This document shows positions 20,941 through 28,428 of a DNA stretch of 64,000 nt, piece after piece. A program made the translations under genes and the position numbers. The DNA is taken from positions 1-64,000 of the IMG/VR virus record IMGVR_UViG_3300025697_000013; one strand, written 5' to 3'. Every line of letters starts with the position of its first letter. Within the stretch, counting starts at the first letter, position 1. The stretch comes from a virus. The notes below the pieces were generated by a model, which was given only the letters and a program-made list of their open reading frames with translations, was not told the origin of the DNA and ran no database searches.

Positions 20941-21219
20941 ATGGGTACAATCGCCAAAATCGCACTCGGAGACGGGGTAGATCCCAAGGAGTTCACGAAG
21001 ATCGCAAATCAGATCGCTGAGTACCTGCATGAACGGCACCACGTGATCGTCGCCCACGCGCCCGAGGACATCCCTGCCGAGTCCATCAGGGCAGCGATGC
21101 AGCAGCTCGCCAGGGCCGTCCGCAGGGGCCGTCCAATCGTGGTCACAGAGATCCCCCCGGGGATGGACCCCCAGGTGGCCAGGACGCGGATCGCCGCTGC
21201 TCTGCCAGGCGGGGGGTAG
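20941..21219 (+). CDS. Hypothetical protein
   Basis: 92 aa, 3 bases after the preceding stop, with GGAGGTATAGACC before the ATG. The sequence is alpha/beta with a strand HHVIVAHAPEDIPAESIRAA and a second strand RPIVVTEIPPGMD, possibly a small Rossmann-like or thioredoxin-like fold. No family is recognised. Confidence 0.65.
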   Translation: MGTIAKIALGDGVDPKEFTKIANQIAEYLHERHHVIVAHAPEDIPAESIRAAMQQLARAVRRGRPIVVTEIPPGMDPQVARTRIAAALPGGG

Positions 21220-21222
21220 GTC

Positions 21223-22002
21223 ATGGCGTTCATCTGCGTAGAAATCAAGGCGCTCGACCTCTCCGATTTTACCATCCCGCTCCCTGGTGGGATCGAGGTA
21301 GGCCCAATCATTAGCGCCAGGCTCGCAAGTGCCACCGACTTGATTATGTCCACGATCTCGCAGGCGTCCCCTGCGCTCGCCGCGTTCATCCCATTCATGA
21401 AGATGCTTTCAGCAATGGAGGCTGCCGCCGCCGTCCTCAAGGGCATCCCGGAAGCCATCATCACGTTGAACCCGCTCAAGATATTCGACGACCTCGTCGC
21501 CTTTGCTCTGGCGATGGCCGAGCTTCTGAAGCTCTTGCCACCACTGGTCCTCCCGCTCTCGGTGATGAGGTTCATCTCAATCATGATCCTGCTGATGGAG
21601 GAAATGATCGACACCCTCTACGCTCTCAATAGCGCAGTCGAGGACGCGGAACACGCTATCCAAAAGGGGCAGGAGCGCGAGGACGAGGACCTGATCGCCA
21701 TTGGCCAGTGCGCGCTATCGAACGTGGAGGCGGAGGTCGAGCGGCACATGACCATCATCCACATGATTGGGGCCCCGATCAGGATCATCAACGTCTTCCT
21801 TGCTCTCTTCGGGCAGCCATGCTTCCGGTTCGATCCGGACCCCGACATGGATCTCGATGGCCTGATCCACTTCCTGCAGGCGCTCATCGACTTCCTCACC
21901 AAGATCGACATCGACATCCCCGACCTGCCCACCCCGGATCTCTGCGACAGCTATTGGGAGTACGATCCGCTCACTGGCAAAATGATAAAGGTCAACGCCT
22001 AG
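21223..22002 (+). CDS. Hydrophobic-helix protein of unknown function
   Basis: 259 aa, 3 bases after the preceding stop. Long Ala/Leu/Ile/Met-rich helices span residues 25-210, with candidate membrane segments around PPLVLPLSVMRFISIMILLM and MIGAPIRIINVFLALFG, separated by charged amphipathic stretches, so it may be membrane-associated or pore-like. The C-terminus is Asp/Pro-rich (DIDIPDLPTPDLCDSYWEYD). The 3' end overlaps the convergent minus-strand gene by 4 bases. No homologue family is recognised. Confidence 0.65.
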   Translation: MAFICVEIKALDLSDFTIPLPGGIEVGPIISARLASATDLIMSTISQASPALAAFIPFMKMLSAMEAAAAVLKGIPEAIITLNPLKIFDDLVAFALAMAELLKLLPPLVLPLSVMRFISIMILLMEEMIDTLYALNSAVEDAEHAIQKGQEREDEDLIAIGQCALSNVEAEVERHMTIIHMIGAPIRIINVFLALFGQPCFRFDPDPDMDLDGLIHFLQALIDFLTKIDIDIPDLPTPDLCDSYWEYDPLTGKMIKVNA

Positions 22003-22649
22003 AGGTCCTGCTGGAGCAGTGAACGGCGTTCGTAGAAGCGAGGCTCGTCCTTGGAGTACTCGCGGTCCCGAGCGGTCTTGCTCGCACCTGGCCACGAGGT
22101 GAACAGGCGGACCCGGATCTTCATGAGGGTGGAGCCGTAGACCACGCCGGGCAGCACTCTCCAGACCTTGCGGCGCCCCTGCTTCCCCCCGCGTACCCAC
22201 ACCCGACTCCCCTCCGGAAGCCCGTAGGCAACGACGTCGGCCGGGATCCACAAGCTCTGCCGGCAGCCCTGGCAGAGATCCCTGGTGATCGGCGCCAGGT
22301 CGTCCTCTGCACGCTGCTCGAGGTCGGCGTCGCACTCAACGCAGAAGCCTGTCTTGAAGATCCGCTTCACTTGCGACGTGACCCGCTGCGCTGTCTCCGC
22401 GTCCCCCTGGGATACCGGGGGAGCGAACCTCGATCCACGCTCTCGCATCCTTCGTTCCATCTCGTAGGTCTGGACGGACAGGAAGTTGCGGCAGTTGACG
22501 TCATAGATCAGCCCGTCCGGACCCTCGTAGCCGGAGCCCTGGTAGTATTCCCTGTAGCAGCTCCGCTGGGTCATCGGGCGCCACCTGGTGTCTCCCTTGG
22601 TTGCGTCCCAGCGGGCCTGCGAGCGGCAGTGTCGGCAGATGTCACCCAT
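21999..22649 (-). CDS. Zinc-finger-containing hypothetical protein
   Basis: 216 aa; ATG at 22649 starts inside the preceding small gene, so it is coupled. The N-terminus MGDICRHCRSQARWDATKGD has a CxxC pair, further Cys occur at CYREYY and CRNFLS, and a second CxxC set (CVECDAD and CQGCRQS) forms a likely zinc knuckle in the middle. A basic C-terminal beta-rich region follows. Unknown function; last gene of the 26-kb operon. Confidence 0.65.
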   Translation of the reverse strand: MGDICRHCRSQARWDATKGDTRWRPMTQRSCYREYYQGSGYEGPDGLIYDVNCRNFLSVQTYEMERRMRERGSRFAPPVSQGDAETAQRVTSQVKRIFKTGFCVECDADLEQRAEDDLAPITRDLCQGCRQSLWIPADVVAYGLPEGSRVWVRGGKQGRRKVWRVLPGVVYGSTLMKIRVRLFTSWPGASKTARDREYSKDEPRFYERRSLLQQDL

Positions 22650-22743
22650 CGGTGAGCGCCGTCCCATCACAGCCAGGGGTTGCCAGGGGTGCGGCCATAT
22701 GCCGGATGCCCTCGGTTGCGTGGATGGTTATGCTTTCGCTCAT
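22642..22743 (-). CDS. 33-aa peptide
   Basis: ATG at 22743 overlaps the upstream stop (ATGA) and has GGGGAGG upstream. The peptide (MSESITIHATEGIRHMAAPL) ends just inside the next gene. The strong SD and coupling make it likely to be translated; it may mainly serve to couple the next gene, which has no SD of its own. Confidence 0.45.
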   Translation of the reverse strand: MSESITIHATEGIRHMAAPLATPGCDGTALTDG

Positions 22744-22943
22744 CGGTCCACCTCCCCTATGCGGATTTGGACGATCTCAGAATCTGGATACTGCTTCAGC
22801 GCGGCGGCCTCGGTCTCGAAAACCAGCATCACCCCAGCCGTGCCGGGGACAGGCACCATCGGCCCCTCCATGTGCGGCGCACAGGAGACCGTACACCGGA
22901 TATCCTCCCACCTCACGAGACGCATCGGGATATAGCCGATCAC
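22740..22943 (-). CDS. Hypothetical protein
   Basis: 67 aa from a GTG at 22943 overlapping the upstream stop (GTGA). Mixed beta/alpha (VPVPGTAGVMLVFETEAAAL). An alternative ATG lies 6 codons later but is too far from the GGGGGAGG. Unknown function. Confidence 0.55.
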   Translation of the reverse strand: MIGYIPMRLVRWEDIRCTVSCAPHMEGPMVPVPGTAGVMLVFETEAAALKQYPDSEIVQIRIGEVDR

Positions 22944-23137
22944 TCCTCCCCCCGCGTCCGCCACAGCGTTACAAGGTTGCGCTCGAACAGCCGCTCCTCT
23001 TTCAACGCGGCCTCCAGTTCATCGCGACGACTGAACACGTCCTCAAGCACCGACTCAAGGCTCCTCTCGGGAGGGGACCATGAGACCTTGCCGTGATCGA
23101 TCTTGACGGTCAGCTCTCCGTTTACGTCCAGGTGCAT
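22940..23137 (-). CDS. Small hypothetical protein
   Basis: 65 aa with GGGGAGGGGG before the ATG, which overlaps the previous stop (TAATG). A beta start (LDVNGELTVKIDHGKVSW) is followed by a charged helix. Unknown function. Confidence 0.65.
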   Translation of the reverse strand: MHLDVNGELTVKIDHGKVSWSPPERSLESVLEDVFSRRDELEAALKEERLFERNLVTLWRTRGEE

Positions 23138-23301
23138 TAGTCCCCCTCCCCGGCCTCAAGCCGCTCCTCGCAGGCAACCCACTTAGCCATCCACCACGCC
23201 AGTGCCCGCGCACTCATCACCACGCACGCCCCTTCGCCCGTCACCCGGTGGCACTCGGCAAGCGGGTCAGGCTCTCCGGGCGCGTCCGTCCAGACCTCCA
23301 T
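23137..23301 (-). CDS. 54-aa peptide
   Basis: ATG at 23301, stop coupled to the next gene as TAATG. A Trp-rich helix (ARALAWWMAKWVACEERLEA) is preceded by an acidic, Pro-rich start. No SD before the ATG; an internal ATG about 28 codons in has GAAGGGG upstream. It overlaps the preceding gene by 35 bases. Confidence 0.4.
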   Translation of the reverse strand: MEVWTDAPGEPDPLAECHRVTGEGACVVMSARALAWWMAKWVACEERLEAGEGD

Positions 23302-23467
23302 GGATACGGGGTCTGGGATGTACTGGGGGGTGGGCGCAGGAGGTTAGGGTCACCAGCATCAAGCCAGCGCCAACGACCCAGGCAGCGACGGTGAGGCCCC
23401 TGACTACGCCTGCCTTCCAGCCCTTTCGGTAGGCATCGATCATCAATTCGCTCTGGTCCATATTCAC
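23267..23467 (-). CDS. Small protein with one membrane segment or lipobox
   Basis: 66 aa from a GTG at 23467 (or ATG at 23461) with GGAGG upstream. One hydrophobic helix, GLTVAAWVVGAGLMLVTLTS, is followed by Cys, so the L-T-S-C could be a lipobox, though it lies 40 residues from the start. A basic Pro-rich tail follows. Unknown function. Confidence 0.5.
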   Translation of the reverse strand: MNMDQSELMIDAYRKGWKAGVVRGLTVAAWVVGAGLMLVTLTSCAHPPVHPRPRIHGGLDGRARRA

Positions 23468-23520
23468 CCCTCACCTCCCCTTCCCGTCAATCTCGGCAGC
23501 CACGGCCACCACAGGCTCCT

Positions 23521-23709
23521 TCACCTCACGACTGGACTGGGTCGCCGCGCCCATGCTCCGATTGCCAGCATATGAATGCGGCATTCTAGGGTGTGCCCAG
23601 TGGACCGCTCGGGGTCCCACTTGTCGAAATCGCACCCGCACGGCACCCTACCCTCCAGTCTCTTCGCTATGGCGCGCAATTCGTTGTCTATCTGTGATCT
23701 GTCTTTCAC
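23521..23709 (-). CDS. Small hypothetical protein
   Basis: 62 aa; ATG at 23709 follows GGGGAGG 6 bases upstream, directly after the preceding gene. It has C-x-C and later single Cys and His residues (VPCGCDFDKWDPERSTGHTL), a possible metal site. Unknown function. Confidence 0.55.
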   Translation of the reverse strand: MKDRSQIDNELRAIAKRLEGRVPCGCDFDKWDPERSTGHTLECRIHMLAIGAWARRPSPVVR

Positions 23710-23712
23710 TTT

Positions 23713-24252
23713 TCACCTCCCCTTCTCCGCGTAGTTCACCTCGTAGACACCGTGCCTGACCACCACAAGCCGCCCATCCTTCACGTACCGCAACAGGACC
23801 TCCTCGACCCGGGCAACGATGTCCAGGCCGATGTCGCCCCCCTTCGGAATATCGAACGCGTGCCGGTGCCACTCCTCCACCCGGAGGTGCGGCAGGAGCG
23901 TCGCCGCGGTGAACGGTTCCCCGCGCCCAGGACGGACCCTCCGTAGAACCCCAGCGATGGCTGCTGACCGTAGCTTCGCCTTCCGAAACTCCCGCCTCCC
24001 TGAATCGTCCGACAGGCCCCACTGCGTCATGAAGTGGCCGAGGTTGGAGACGTTCCATACCCGCCCCCGGACAGTGGACAAGCCAGCCCGGTTGAGTCGG
24101 TCCACGATCTGATGCGAGGTGTAGCCAGTGTCCTGACTGTTTCGGATGATAGACCGGACCCGACGATCCTCCGGATGGGGCTGCCGCCGCAGGCGCTTCC
24201 AACGACGATCCATCCGCAGGATCCGCACGGGTTTTTTTCGATACTCACCCAT
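23713..24252 (-). CDS. Protein with a recombinase-domain-like helical motif
   Basis: 179 aa; ATG at 24252 chosen because earlier starts overlap the upstream gene. A basic N-terminus is followed by a segment (TSHQIVDRLNRAGLSTVRGR) that resembles the i-x-x-x-L-N-x-x-G-x-x-T-x-x-G-x-x-W pattern of the Recombinase domain of large serine recombinases, but no catalytic serine domain precedes it. The C-terminal half looks like a winged helix. A DNA-binding role is likely. Confidence 0.55.
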   Translation of the reverse strand: MGEYRKKPVRILRMDRRWKRLRRQPHPEDRRVRSIIRNSQDTGYTSHQIVDRLNRAGLSTVRGRVWNVSNLGHFMTQWGLSDDSGRREFRKAKLRSAAIAGVLRRVRPGRGEPFTAATLLPHLRVEEWHRHAFDIPKGGDIGLDIVARVEEVLLRYVKDGRLVVVRHGVYEVNYAEKGR

Positions 24253-24259
24253 GGGGGGT

Positions 24260-24751
24260 CTACTCTGCGCCTGCATCGTCGCCCTTGCCGTCGTCGCCTT
24301 TGCCGTCATTGAAGAGGTCGCCAGTGCGCATCTCCTGGAAGTCGATGCTCACGGTCATCCCGTGGTGGCAGAGCAGATCCCAGAGGGGGGCCCTGTGCTT
24401 CTCCTCATCGAGGGCCGTCGTGACCTCGAAGGAGAAGAAGTAGTTCACGTTGACATCGCTGTCGTCCTCGGTCGCTCCGGTCACCTCGATCTTCGGCTTC
24501 GCCAGAGGGCTGGAGAACTTGAACGTCCACTCCTTCATCGCCTCCCCGATGGAGAGCCAGTGGGTGGCCAAGGCCTTCGGGCCTGTGACCTTCTGGCCGA
24601 ACGCCCCCAGGGACTCACCATTCATCCCGAGGTCCTCCAGCTCGTCCTCGGTGATGTGGGTTCGCAGCTTGATCGTCAGGACTGGCTTCTCGTGCAGCCT
24701 CCCCAGCGCAAACCCCTTGATCCCGCACGTCTTCGTGTCTCTGTGGAACAT
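24260..24751 (-). CDS. Hypothetical protein
   Basis: 163 aa with GGAGGAGGG before the ATG. Beta-rich, with TFKFSSPLAKPKIEVTGATE and a C-terminal acidic/Gly repeat (GKGDDGKGDDAGAE). It sits just after the small SSB, so a DNA-metabolism role is possible. No family is recognised. Confidence 0.65.
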   Translation of the reverse strand: MFHRDTKTCGIKGFALGRLHEKPVLTIKLRTHITEDELEDLGMNGESLGAFGQKVTGPKALATHWLSIGEAMKEWTFKFSSPLAKPKIEVTGATEDDSDVNVNYFFSFEVTTALDEEKHRAPLWDLLCHHGMTVSIDFQEMRTGDLFNDGKGDDGKGDDAGAE

Positions 24752-24769
24752 TTCACCCTCCTCCGTTGG

Positions 24770-25078
24770 TTAATCCAGGAGACGTAATACCTCAACCATT
24801 ACCTCATAGCCGCGGAAAAACCCGCGCTCGTTCTCATACTCCATGGGCCGCAGCCGACCAGTGACGAATATACGCATCCCCTTCTTGCCCCGCTCGAATA
24901 GGATCTGACCGATGGGCCCCCATGCCGAAATGCGGAACCAGGTCGCCTCGTCGGTACCAGTTTTTTTCACCTTGTAGTTCGACACCACGCTCCCTACGCA
25001 GTAGGGGGTGCCCTTGGGGGTCTCTCTGGTCTCGGGGTCCTTGCCCAGGCGCCCCAGGATCTCGACTCGGTTGTGCAC
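24770..25078 (-). CDS. Second, tail-less single-stranded DNA-binding protein
   Basis: 102 aa from a GTG at 25078 with AAGGAG 6 bases upstream. An SSB-type OB fold (VEILGRLGKDPETRETPKG, then TWFRISAWGPIGQILFERGK and MRIFVTGRLRPMEY) ends at once after the fold (EVLRLLD), without linker or acidic tip. It could bind ssDNA without recruiting SSB partners, or act with the full SSB at 17755. Confidence 0.8.
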   Translation of the reverse strand: MHNRVEILGRLGKDPETRETPKGTPYCVGSVVSNYKVKKTGTDEATWFRISAWGPIGQILFERGKKGMRIFVTGRLRPMEYENERGFFRGYEVMVEVLRLLD

Positions 25079-25088
25079 TGAATGCTCC

Positions 25089-25649
25089 TTATCGTTTGCG
25101 GTACGTCAACTCGCCGAACCGCTCCACCAACTCGTGCCTGTCGGCGAGGCCCTGCAGGATGCTATCGATGGCCAGCGGCTCCCCCCCAACGATCCGGACC
25201 ACGTGCTCCACGGAGATCACCTCGCATGGCTCGAACTCCCGCAGTCGTGTCCGGATGCGCTCGAGGAGCTTGTCGTCCACCGCGTCGGCCCCAGTGCCTG
25301 ACTCGGCATCCCTCGGGGCCAACCGATCATGGATCCCCTTGGCGACCCTCTCGATCAACTCCCCCTGCCCGTTCCGGATCGCCTCTATTGCTGCCAGGAA
25401 GATCCGCAGCGCCAGGCGGGCCCCCCGGACGTAGGGGTCGTTCTTGCGACCCTGCTCCCCGAGGACAATCCCGCTCTTGTGTGTCTCCTGGAGAATCTTG
25501 CGCAGCTCTCGGGCCAGGGAGGGTTCGCAGATCGATGCGTAGACCCGCGCAGCCACCCACGCGGCCTGGTCCCTCGACGGGATCAGAACCCAGGCATCGT
25601 CTGCCTTGCGCCCGGACACGCGGTGAATGACATCAAATTTCCGTTCCAT
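25089..25649 (-). CDS. Hypothetical helical protein
   Basis: 186 aa with AAGGA before the ATG. Mostly helical and charged (RLALRIFLAAIEAIRNGQGE), ending in a possible winged-helix (GEPLAIDSILQGLADRHELV). It overlaps the upstream gene by 17 bases. No family is recognised. Confidence 0.65.
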   Translation of the reverse strand: MERKFDVIHRVSGRKADDAWVLIPSRDQAAWVAARVYASICEPSLARELRKILQETHKSGIVLGEQGRKNDPYVRGARLALRIFLAAIEAIRNGQGELIERVAKGIHDRLAPRDAESGTGADAVDDKLLERIRTRLREFEPCEVISVEHVVRIVGGEPLAIDSILQGLADRHELVERFGELTYRKR

Positions 25650-26007
25650 GGTCCTTCTGCGACTTCGCGTTCGCTACGGTATCGGTCGGGAACGCAGGCC
25701 CAAGCTTCTCCCGCCATGGGATCATGCGCTCAAGGGGGAAATGCTCCAGTGCTTCCTCGTTCCCGGTGATCAAGATGTGCATGAGCCACCACGCGTCTTC
25801 GACGTACTCCCGCACCGCTTCTCCATGCACCTCGACGAGGACATCCTTGTAGACCTCCAAGGCGATGTTCTCTGCACGCATGGTGTCTTCGGGGTTCTCC
25901 TGCAGCGCCGCGCCGAGCACGACATTCCAGGTGACCCACATCGGCAGCTCCCCGGCTGTCTCCAGGTGGGTACGCCCGATCGCTAGGAGCCTCTCGCGTA
26001 CCATCAT
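25633..26007 (-). CDS. Hypothetical helical protein
   Basis: 124 aa; ATG overlaps the HTH gene's stop (ATGATG). Helical and acidic with several Trp (WVTWNVVLGAALQENPEDTM). Coupled to the HTH protein, so it may be its partner. Unknown function. Confidence 0.6.
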   Translation of the reverse strand: MMVRERLLAIGRTHLETAGELPMWVTWNVVLGAALQENPEDTMRAENIALEVYKDVLVEVHGEAVREYVEDAWWLMHILITGNEEALEHFPLERMIPWREKLGPAFPTDTVANAKSQKDHGTEI

Positions 26008-26285
26008 CGCCGTCTCCCCATCGCCTTCGCCACGGCAGCGGGCCTCTCTCCCTTCGCCGTCTCCAGGAGGATGTCCAACCCAACGCGCTGAAGGTTCCGC
26101 ACCGACAGCTTCTCCTTAGACTGGATCAGCAGGCGCACGAGCGTCTCCACCTCCCCTGGGACTTCGTGGATCCCCCTGCACCATCTGCTCACCGTATTGA
26201 TGTTCCGTCCGATGAACCTTGCGAACTCCGTCATGGATACACCGAGGTCCTGCCGCAGCGCAGCTTTGAATTCCTGACCCGTCAT
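26004..26285 (-). CDS. XRE-type helix-turn-helix regulator
   Basis: 93 aa with GAGGTAGACG before the ATG. Residues 15-50 form a Cro/CI-like HTH: MTEFARFIGRNINTVSRWCR is the turn and recognition helix, with the usual R-x-I-N-x-x-T-V-S-R-W pattern. A helical C-terminus with a basic end may dimerise. It is the first gene after the 26.4-kb promoter and its operator, so it may autoregulate and is the best candidate for recognising the dispersed TCGACG palindromes. Confidence 0.8.
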   Translation of the reverse strand: MTGQEFKAALRQDLGVSMTEFARFIGRNINTVSRWCRGIHEVPGEVETLVRLLIQSKEKLSVRNLQRVGLDILLETAKGERPAAVAKAMGRRR

Positions 26286-26351
26286 CGTCTACCTCTCGTG
26301 TGCGGGGTAATTGGTCATGCCGCCTCGGTGATCTCAGTCAACCTGTGGGCA

Positions 26352-26381
26352 CTCTACGCTACGGCGAAAGATGAAGTCAAG
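26352..26381 (-). promoter_or_regulatory. Leftward promoter upstream of the XRE regulator
   Basis: Minus strand TTGACT (26381-26376), 18-bp spacer and TAGAGT (26357-26352), then GCCCACAGGTTGACT, a form of the shared downstream block. Confidence 0.6.
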
Positions 26382-26388
26382 GATTAAT

Positions 26389-26403
26389 CGACGGTTCGTT
26401 GAG
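26389..26403. promoter_or_regulatory. 15-bp inverted repeat, operator-like (one mismatch)
   Basis: TCGACG-GTT-CGTTGA, arms matching except one base, 7 bp upstream of the -35, between the genes at 26412 and 26285. Confidence 0.65.
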
Positions 26404-26411
26404 TCGCGGTG

Positions 26412-26834
26412 CTACTTCTTCCGCTTCTTGGGGGGAGACCGACGCCGCGCTGGCGTCCGCTTCGGAGCTGCTGCCGGCGCTGGGGCGGGAGCACTCGCTG
26501 CGGGGAACGTCCCGAATCGCTCTGCCGCCGCTCGGATCCGAACCCCTGTCTTTTCGGTCCCGGGATCGCGGACGAATGCAGCGCTGATCTTCTGCAGGGA
26601 TCGGTCGCCCATCTGCTTGTCTGCCCACTCCAACGCCCGCGTCATGGCGTCGATGTTTCGACCCGCCTTGACTGTGGTCCTTGCTACCACGGCGGACTTC
26701 CCTGCCCCGGTCACCCTGTCGTGCGCTGGGCGCCGCGTCACCAGCGGCACCTTCCCTTCGTCGTCTCGGAACTCCACGGTCTGAACATGGACCAGCCGCA
26801 CCTCGTACTCTCGCTCACGAATCGTCGTCGTCAT
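26412..26834 (-). CDS. Hypothetical protein with a basic Ala/Pro tail
   Basis: 140 aa with GGAGG before the ATG. A folded N-terminus (YEVRLVHVQTVEFRDDEGKV) is followed by a helix and ends in an Ala/Pro-rich then Arg/Lys-rich tail (APKRTPARRRSPPKKRKK), like histone-H1-type DNA-binding tails. Last gene of the replication block. Confidence 0.65.
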   Translation of the reverse strand: MTTTIREREYEVRLVHVQTVEFRDDEGKVPLVTRRPAHDRVTGAGKSAVVARTTVKAGRNIDAMTRALEWADKQMGDRSLQKISAAFVRDPGTEKTGVRIRAAAERFGTFPAASAPAPAPAAAPKRTPARRRSPPKKRKK

Positions 26835-27159
26835 CCCCGGTACCTCCCTTCTTCTCCCTGAAGAATTCGCACTGCCTGGGGGTCGCCACCAGATTGCAGT
26901 TCGTATCCCCGCGGTCCTTGAAAAACCTGTTTCGACCCTTGAACAAACATCCGCCGTCGTCCTCGAGGTAGTGGCACAGGATCGGCTTACGCACCCGCTT
27001 CAACGTCGCATTCAGCCAGTCCATCTGGCCCAGACCCAGGGTTATATTCTGCCTCATCTGCTCATGGAGCACAAGAGCACGCCTGCGGGCCCGGTCGTCC
27101 AGGCGCTCCGAAGCCAGGATCTCGTCCAGGATCTCCCGATAACTCATCTCTTCCGACAT
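26815..27159 (-). CDS. Hypothetical Cys-containing protein
   Basis: 114 aa; ATG at 27159 chosen for GGGAGGGG upstream. The N-terminal half is a charged helix (YREILDEILASERLDDRARR); four Cys in the C-terminal half (CHYLEDDGGCL, CNLVATPRQCEFF) suggest zinc. An Asp run ends the protein. Unknown function. Confidence 0.6.
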   Translation of the reverse strand: MSEEMSYREILDEILASERLDDRARRRALVLHEQMRQNITLGLGQMDWLNATLKRVRKPILCHYLEDDGGCLFKGRNRFFKDRGDTNCNLVATPRQCEFFREKKGGTGDDDDDS

Positions 27160-27605
27160 CGCGTCCCCTCCCATGGTCTCTGTCTTGCCAGCCGCTTCAT
27201 CCGGCGCATGTAGTAACACCCGTCCACGCGGCATCCTGAATTGCCCTCATGATAGCCACAGGCCCAAGCACGAGCGCAGCGGCCCCTCCAGTACGAGATT
27301 GACGATACGCCCGCCCACGCACCCACCCAGAGCCAAGAGACCATCAGAGCGCAAGCAGGGCGCCCGTACCGCCCCCCCGTGACTTGGTACGCCCCGCAAA
27401 TCCGCCATGGATGATCGGGGCTCCATGGATCGGGACGGTGGGAGCTCGTGGGATTGCGCCTGTGCTTGCCTTCGATCCAAGCAACAGCAAGGGCCTCGTC
27501 GCAATCGACGTCGTAGGCCGCTGCGAATGCGCAGGTGTAGATTTCCAGGGCCGTAGCGTCAGGAACCCACGTCCAAAGAATCAGCGCTGTCAGGATTGGA
27601 AACAC
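27144..27605 (-). CDS. Exported lysozyme/transglycosylase-like protein
   Basis: 153 aa. A short N-terminal hydrophobic signal (MFPILTALILWTWVPDATA) is followed by a lytic-transglycosylase-like layout: a helix DCDEALAVAWIEGKHRRNPT with candidate catalytic E45, then GAYQVTGGRYGRPAC, then an ACGYHEGNSGC loop. Six or more Cys may form disulphides outside the inner membrane. It follows the M15 endolysin gene by 7 bases, suggesting that two enzymes act together on peptidoglycan. Fold call is moderate. Confidence 0.55.
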   Translation of the reverse strand: MFPILTALILWTWVPDATALEIYTCAFAAAYDVDCDEALAVAWIEGKHRRNPTSSHRPDPWSPDHPWRICGAYQVTGGRYGRPACALMVSWLWVGAWAGVSSISYWRGRCARAWACGYHEGNSGCRVDGCYYMRRMKRLARQRPWEGTRCRKR

Positions 27606-27612
27606 TGGCAGG

Positions 27613-28428
27613 CTATTTCTGCTGGCTGGAGTTGCCGAGGTAGTACTCGAAGTGCATGTCGTCCTTGCCCGCGCCGAACCCGCTCCGGCGGTTCAGGAGT
27701 TGGTTGGCCGTGAGCCCGAAAGCCCTCCGGTCCTTCGAGGAGATGCCCCAGCGCCCGCCCCAGTGGAACCCGAGGGCCTCCGCGATGATACGGATCCGTG
27801 GGTTGATCAGCCCGCGCTTGCCCATGCGGTTCTCGCTGGAGTCGACGTCGAAGGCGATCCCCCAGGAGTGGATCGAGAGCCGCCGCTTCGGGTTCCGGCC
27901 GATGTGGCGACAGGCGTAGGTCCCGATGTCCCGCAGGTCGTCGGCCAGGGACTCCTCCTCGATCACCTCGAGGAAGCGGACCAGGACTGGAACGATCTTC
28001 TCGTGGACCCACTTCTGCCCGACGATGGGGAGCGCGGCCTTCACGATCCGGTAGTCCTTGCTCTTGTTCGTGGGCTTGACCCAGCCCTTCTCCCCCGGCT
28101 TCGGGGTCGGATCGAAGGTCCCGAAGACCTCCCCGATCTCGGAATAGGTCCTGGGGATCCGAGGGAACGAGCCGCGTGCGCGTCTGCTTGCCGCCTCCTG
28201 CTCCAGCATCCGCTTCAGCCGCACCAGATTCTCCATGATCACTAGCTCGGGATCGTAGAGCCGGGTCTCGCGGACCAGGTCCTCCCGGGTGAGCAGAAGC
28301 GCCCGCCGGGTCGCCGGACCGAAGTCGTCGTCCACATTGATCTCCGGCGCCAGGCCCAGGTTGTTCATGCAGCGCTGCAGGCGCCCTACCACCTCGTCCT
28401 TCTCGCCGTACTTCGTAAAACCCTTCAT
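27613..28428 (-). CDS. Endolysin: peptidase M15 (L-Ala-D-Glu/D-Ala-D-Ala type) with N-terminal PG-binding-like region
   Basis: 271 aa. Residues 7-50 (EVVGRLQRCMNNLGLAPEIN, DDFGPATRRALL) match a peptidoglycan_binding_1-type helix bundle. The C-terminal zinc peptidase has SIHSWGIAFDVD (H187, D194 of the S-x-H-x-x-G-x-A-x-D motif) and a final DDMHFEYY (H259), the complete M15 metal set. It cleaves peptide cross-links in the wall at lysis. No signal peptide, so it depends on a holin; holin-like genes are at 43-44.6 kb. Confidence 0.88.
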   Translation of the reverse strand: MKGFTKYGEKDEVVGRLQRCMNNLGLAPEINVDDDFGPATRRALLLTREDLVRETRLYDPELVIMENLVRLKRMLEQEAASRRARGSFPRIPRTYSEIGEVFGTFDPTPKPGEKGWVKPTNKSKDYRIVKAALPIVGQKWVHEKIVPVLVRFLEVIEEESLADDLRDIGTYACRHIGRNPKRRLSIHSWGIAFDVDSSENRMGKRGLINPRIRIIAEALGFHWGGRWGISSKDRRAFGLTANQLLNRRSGFGAGKDDMHFEYYLGNSSQQK

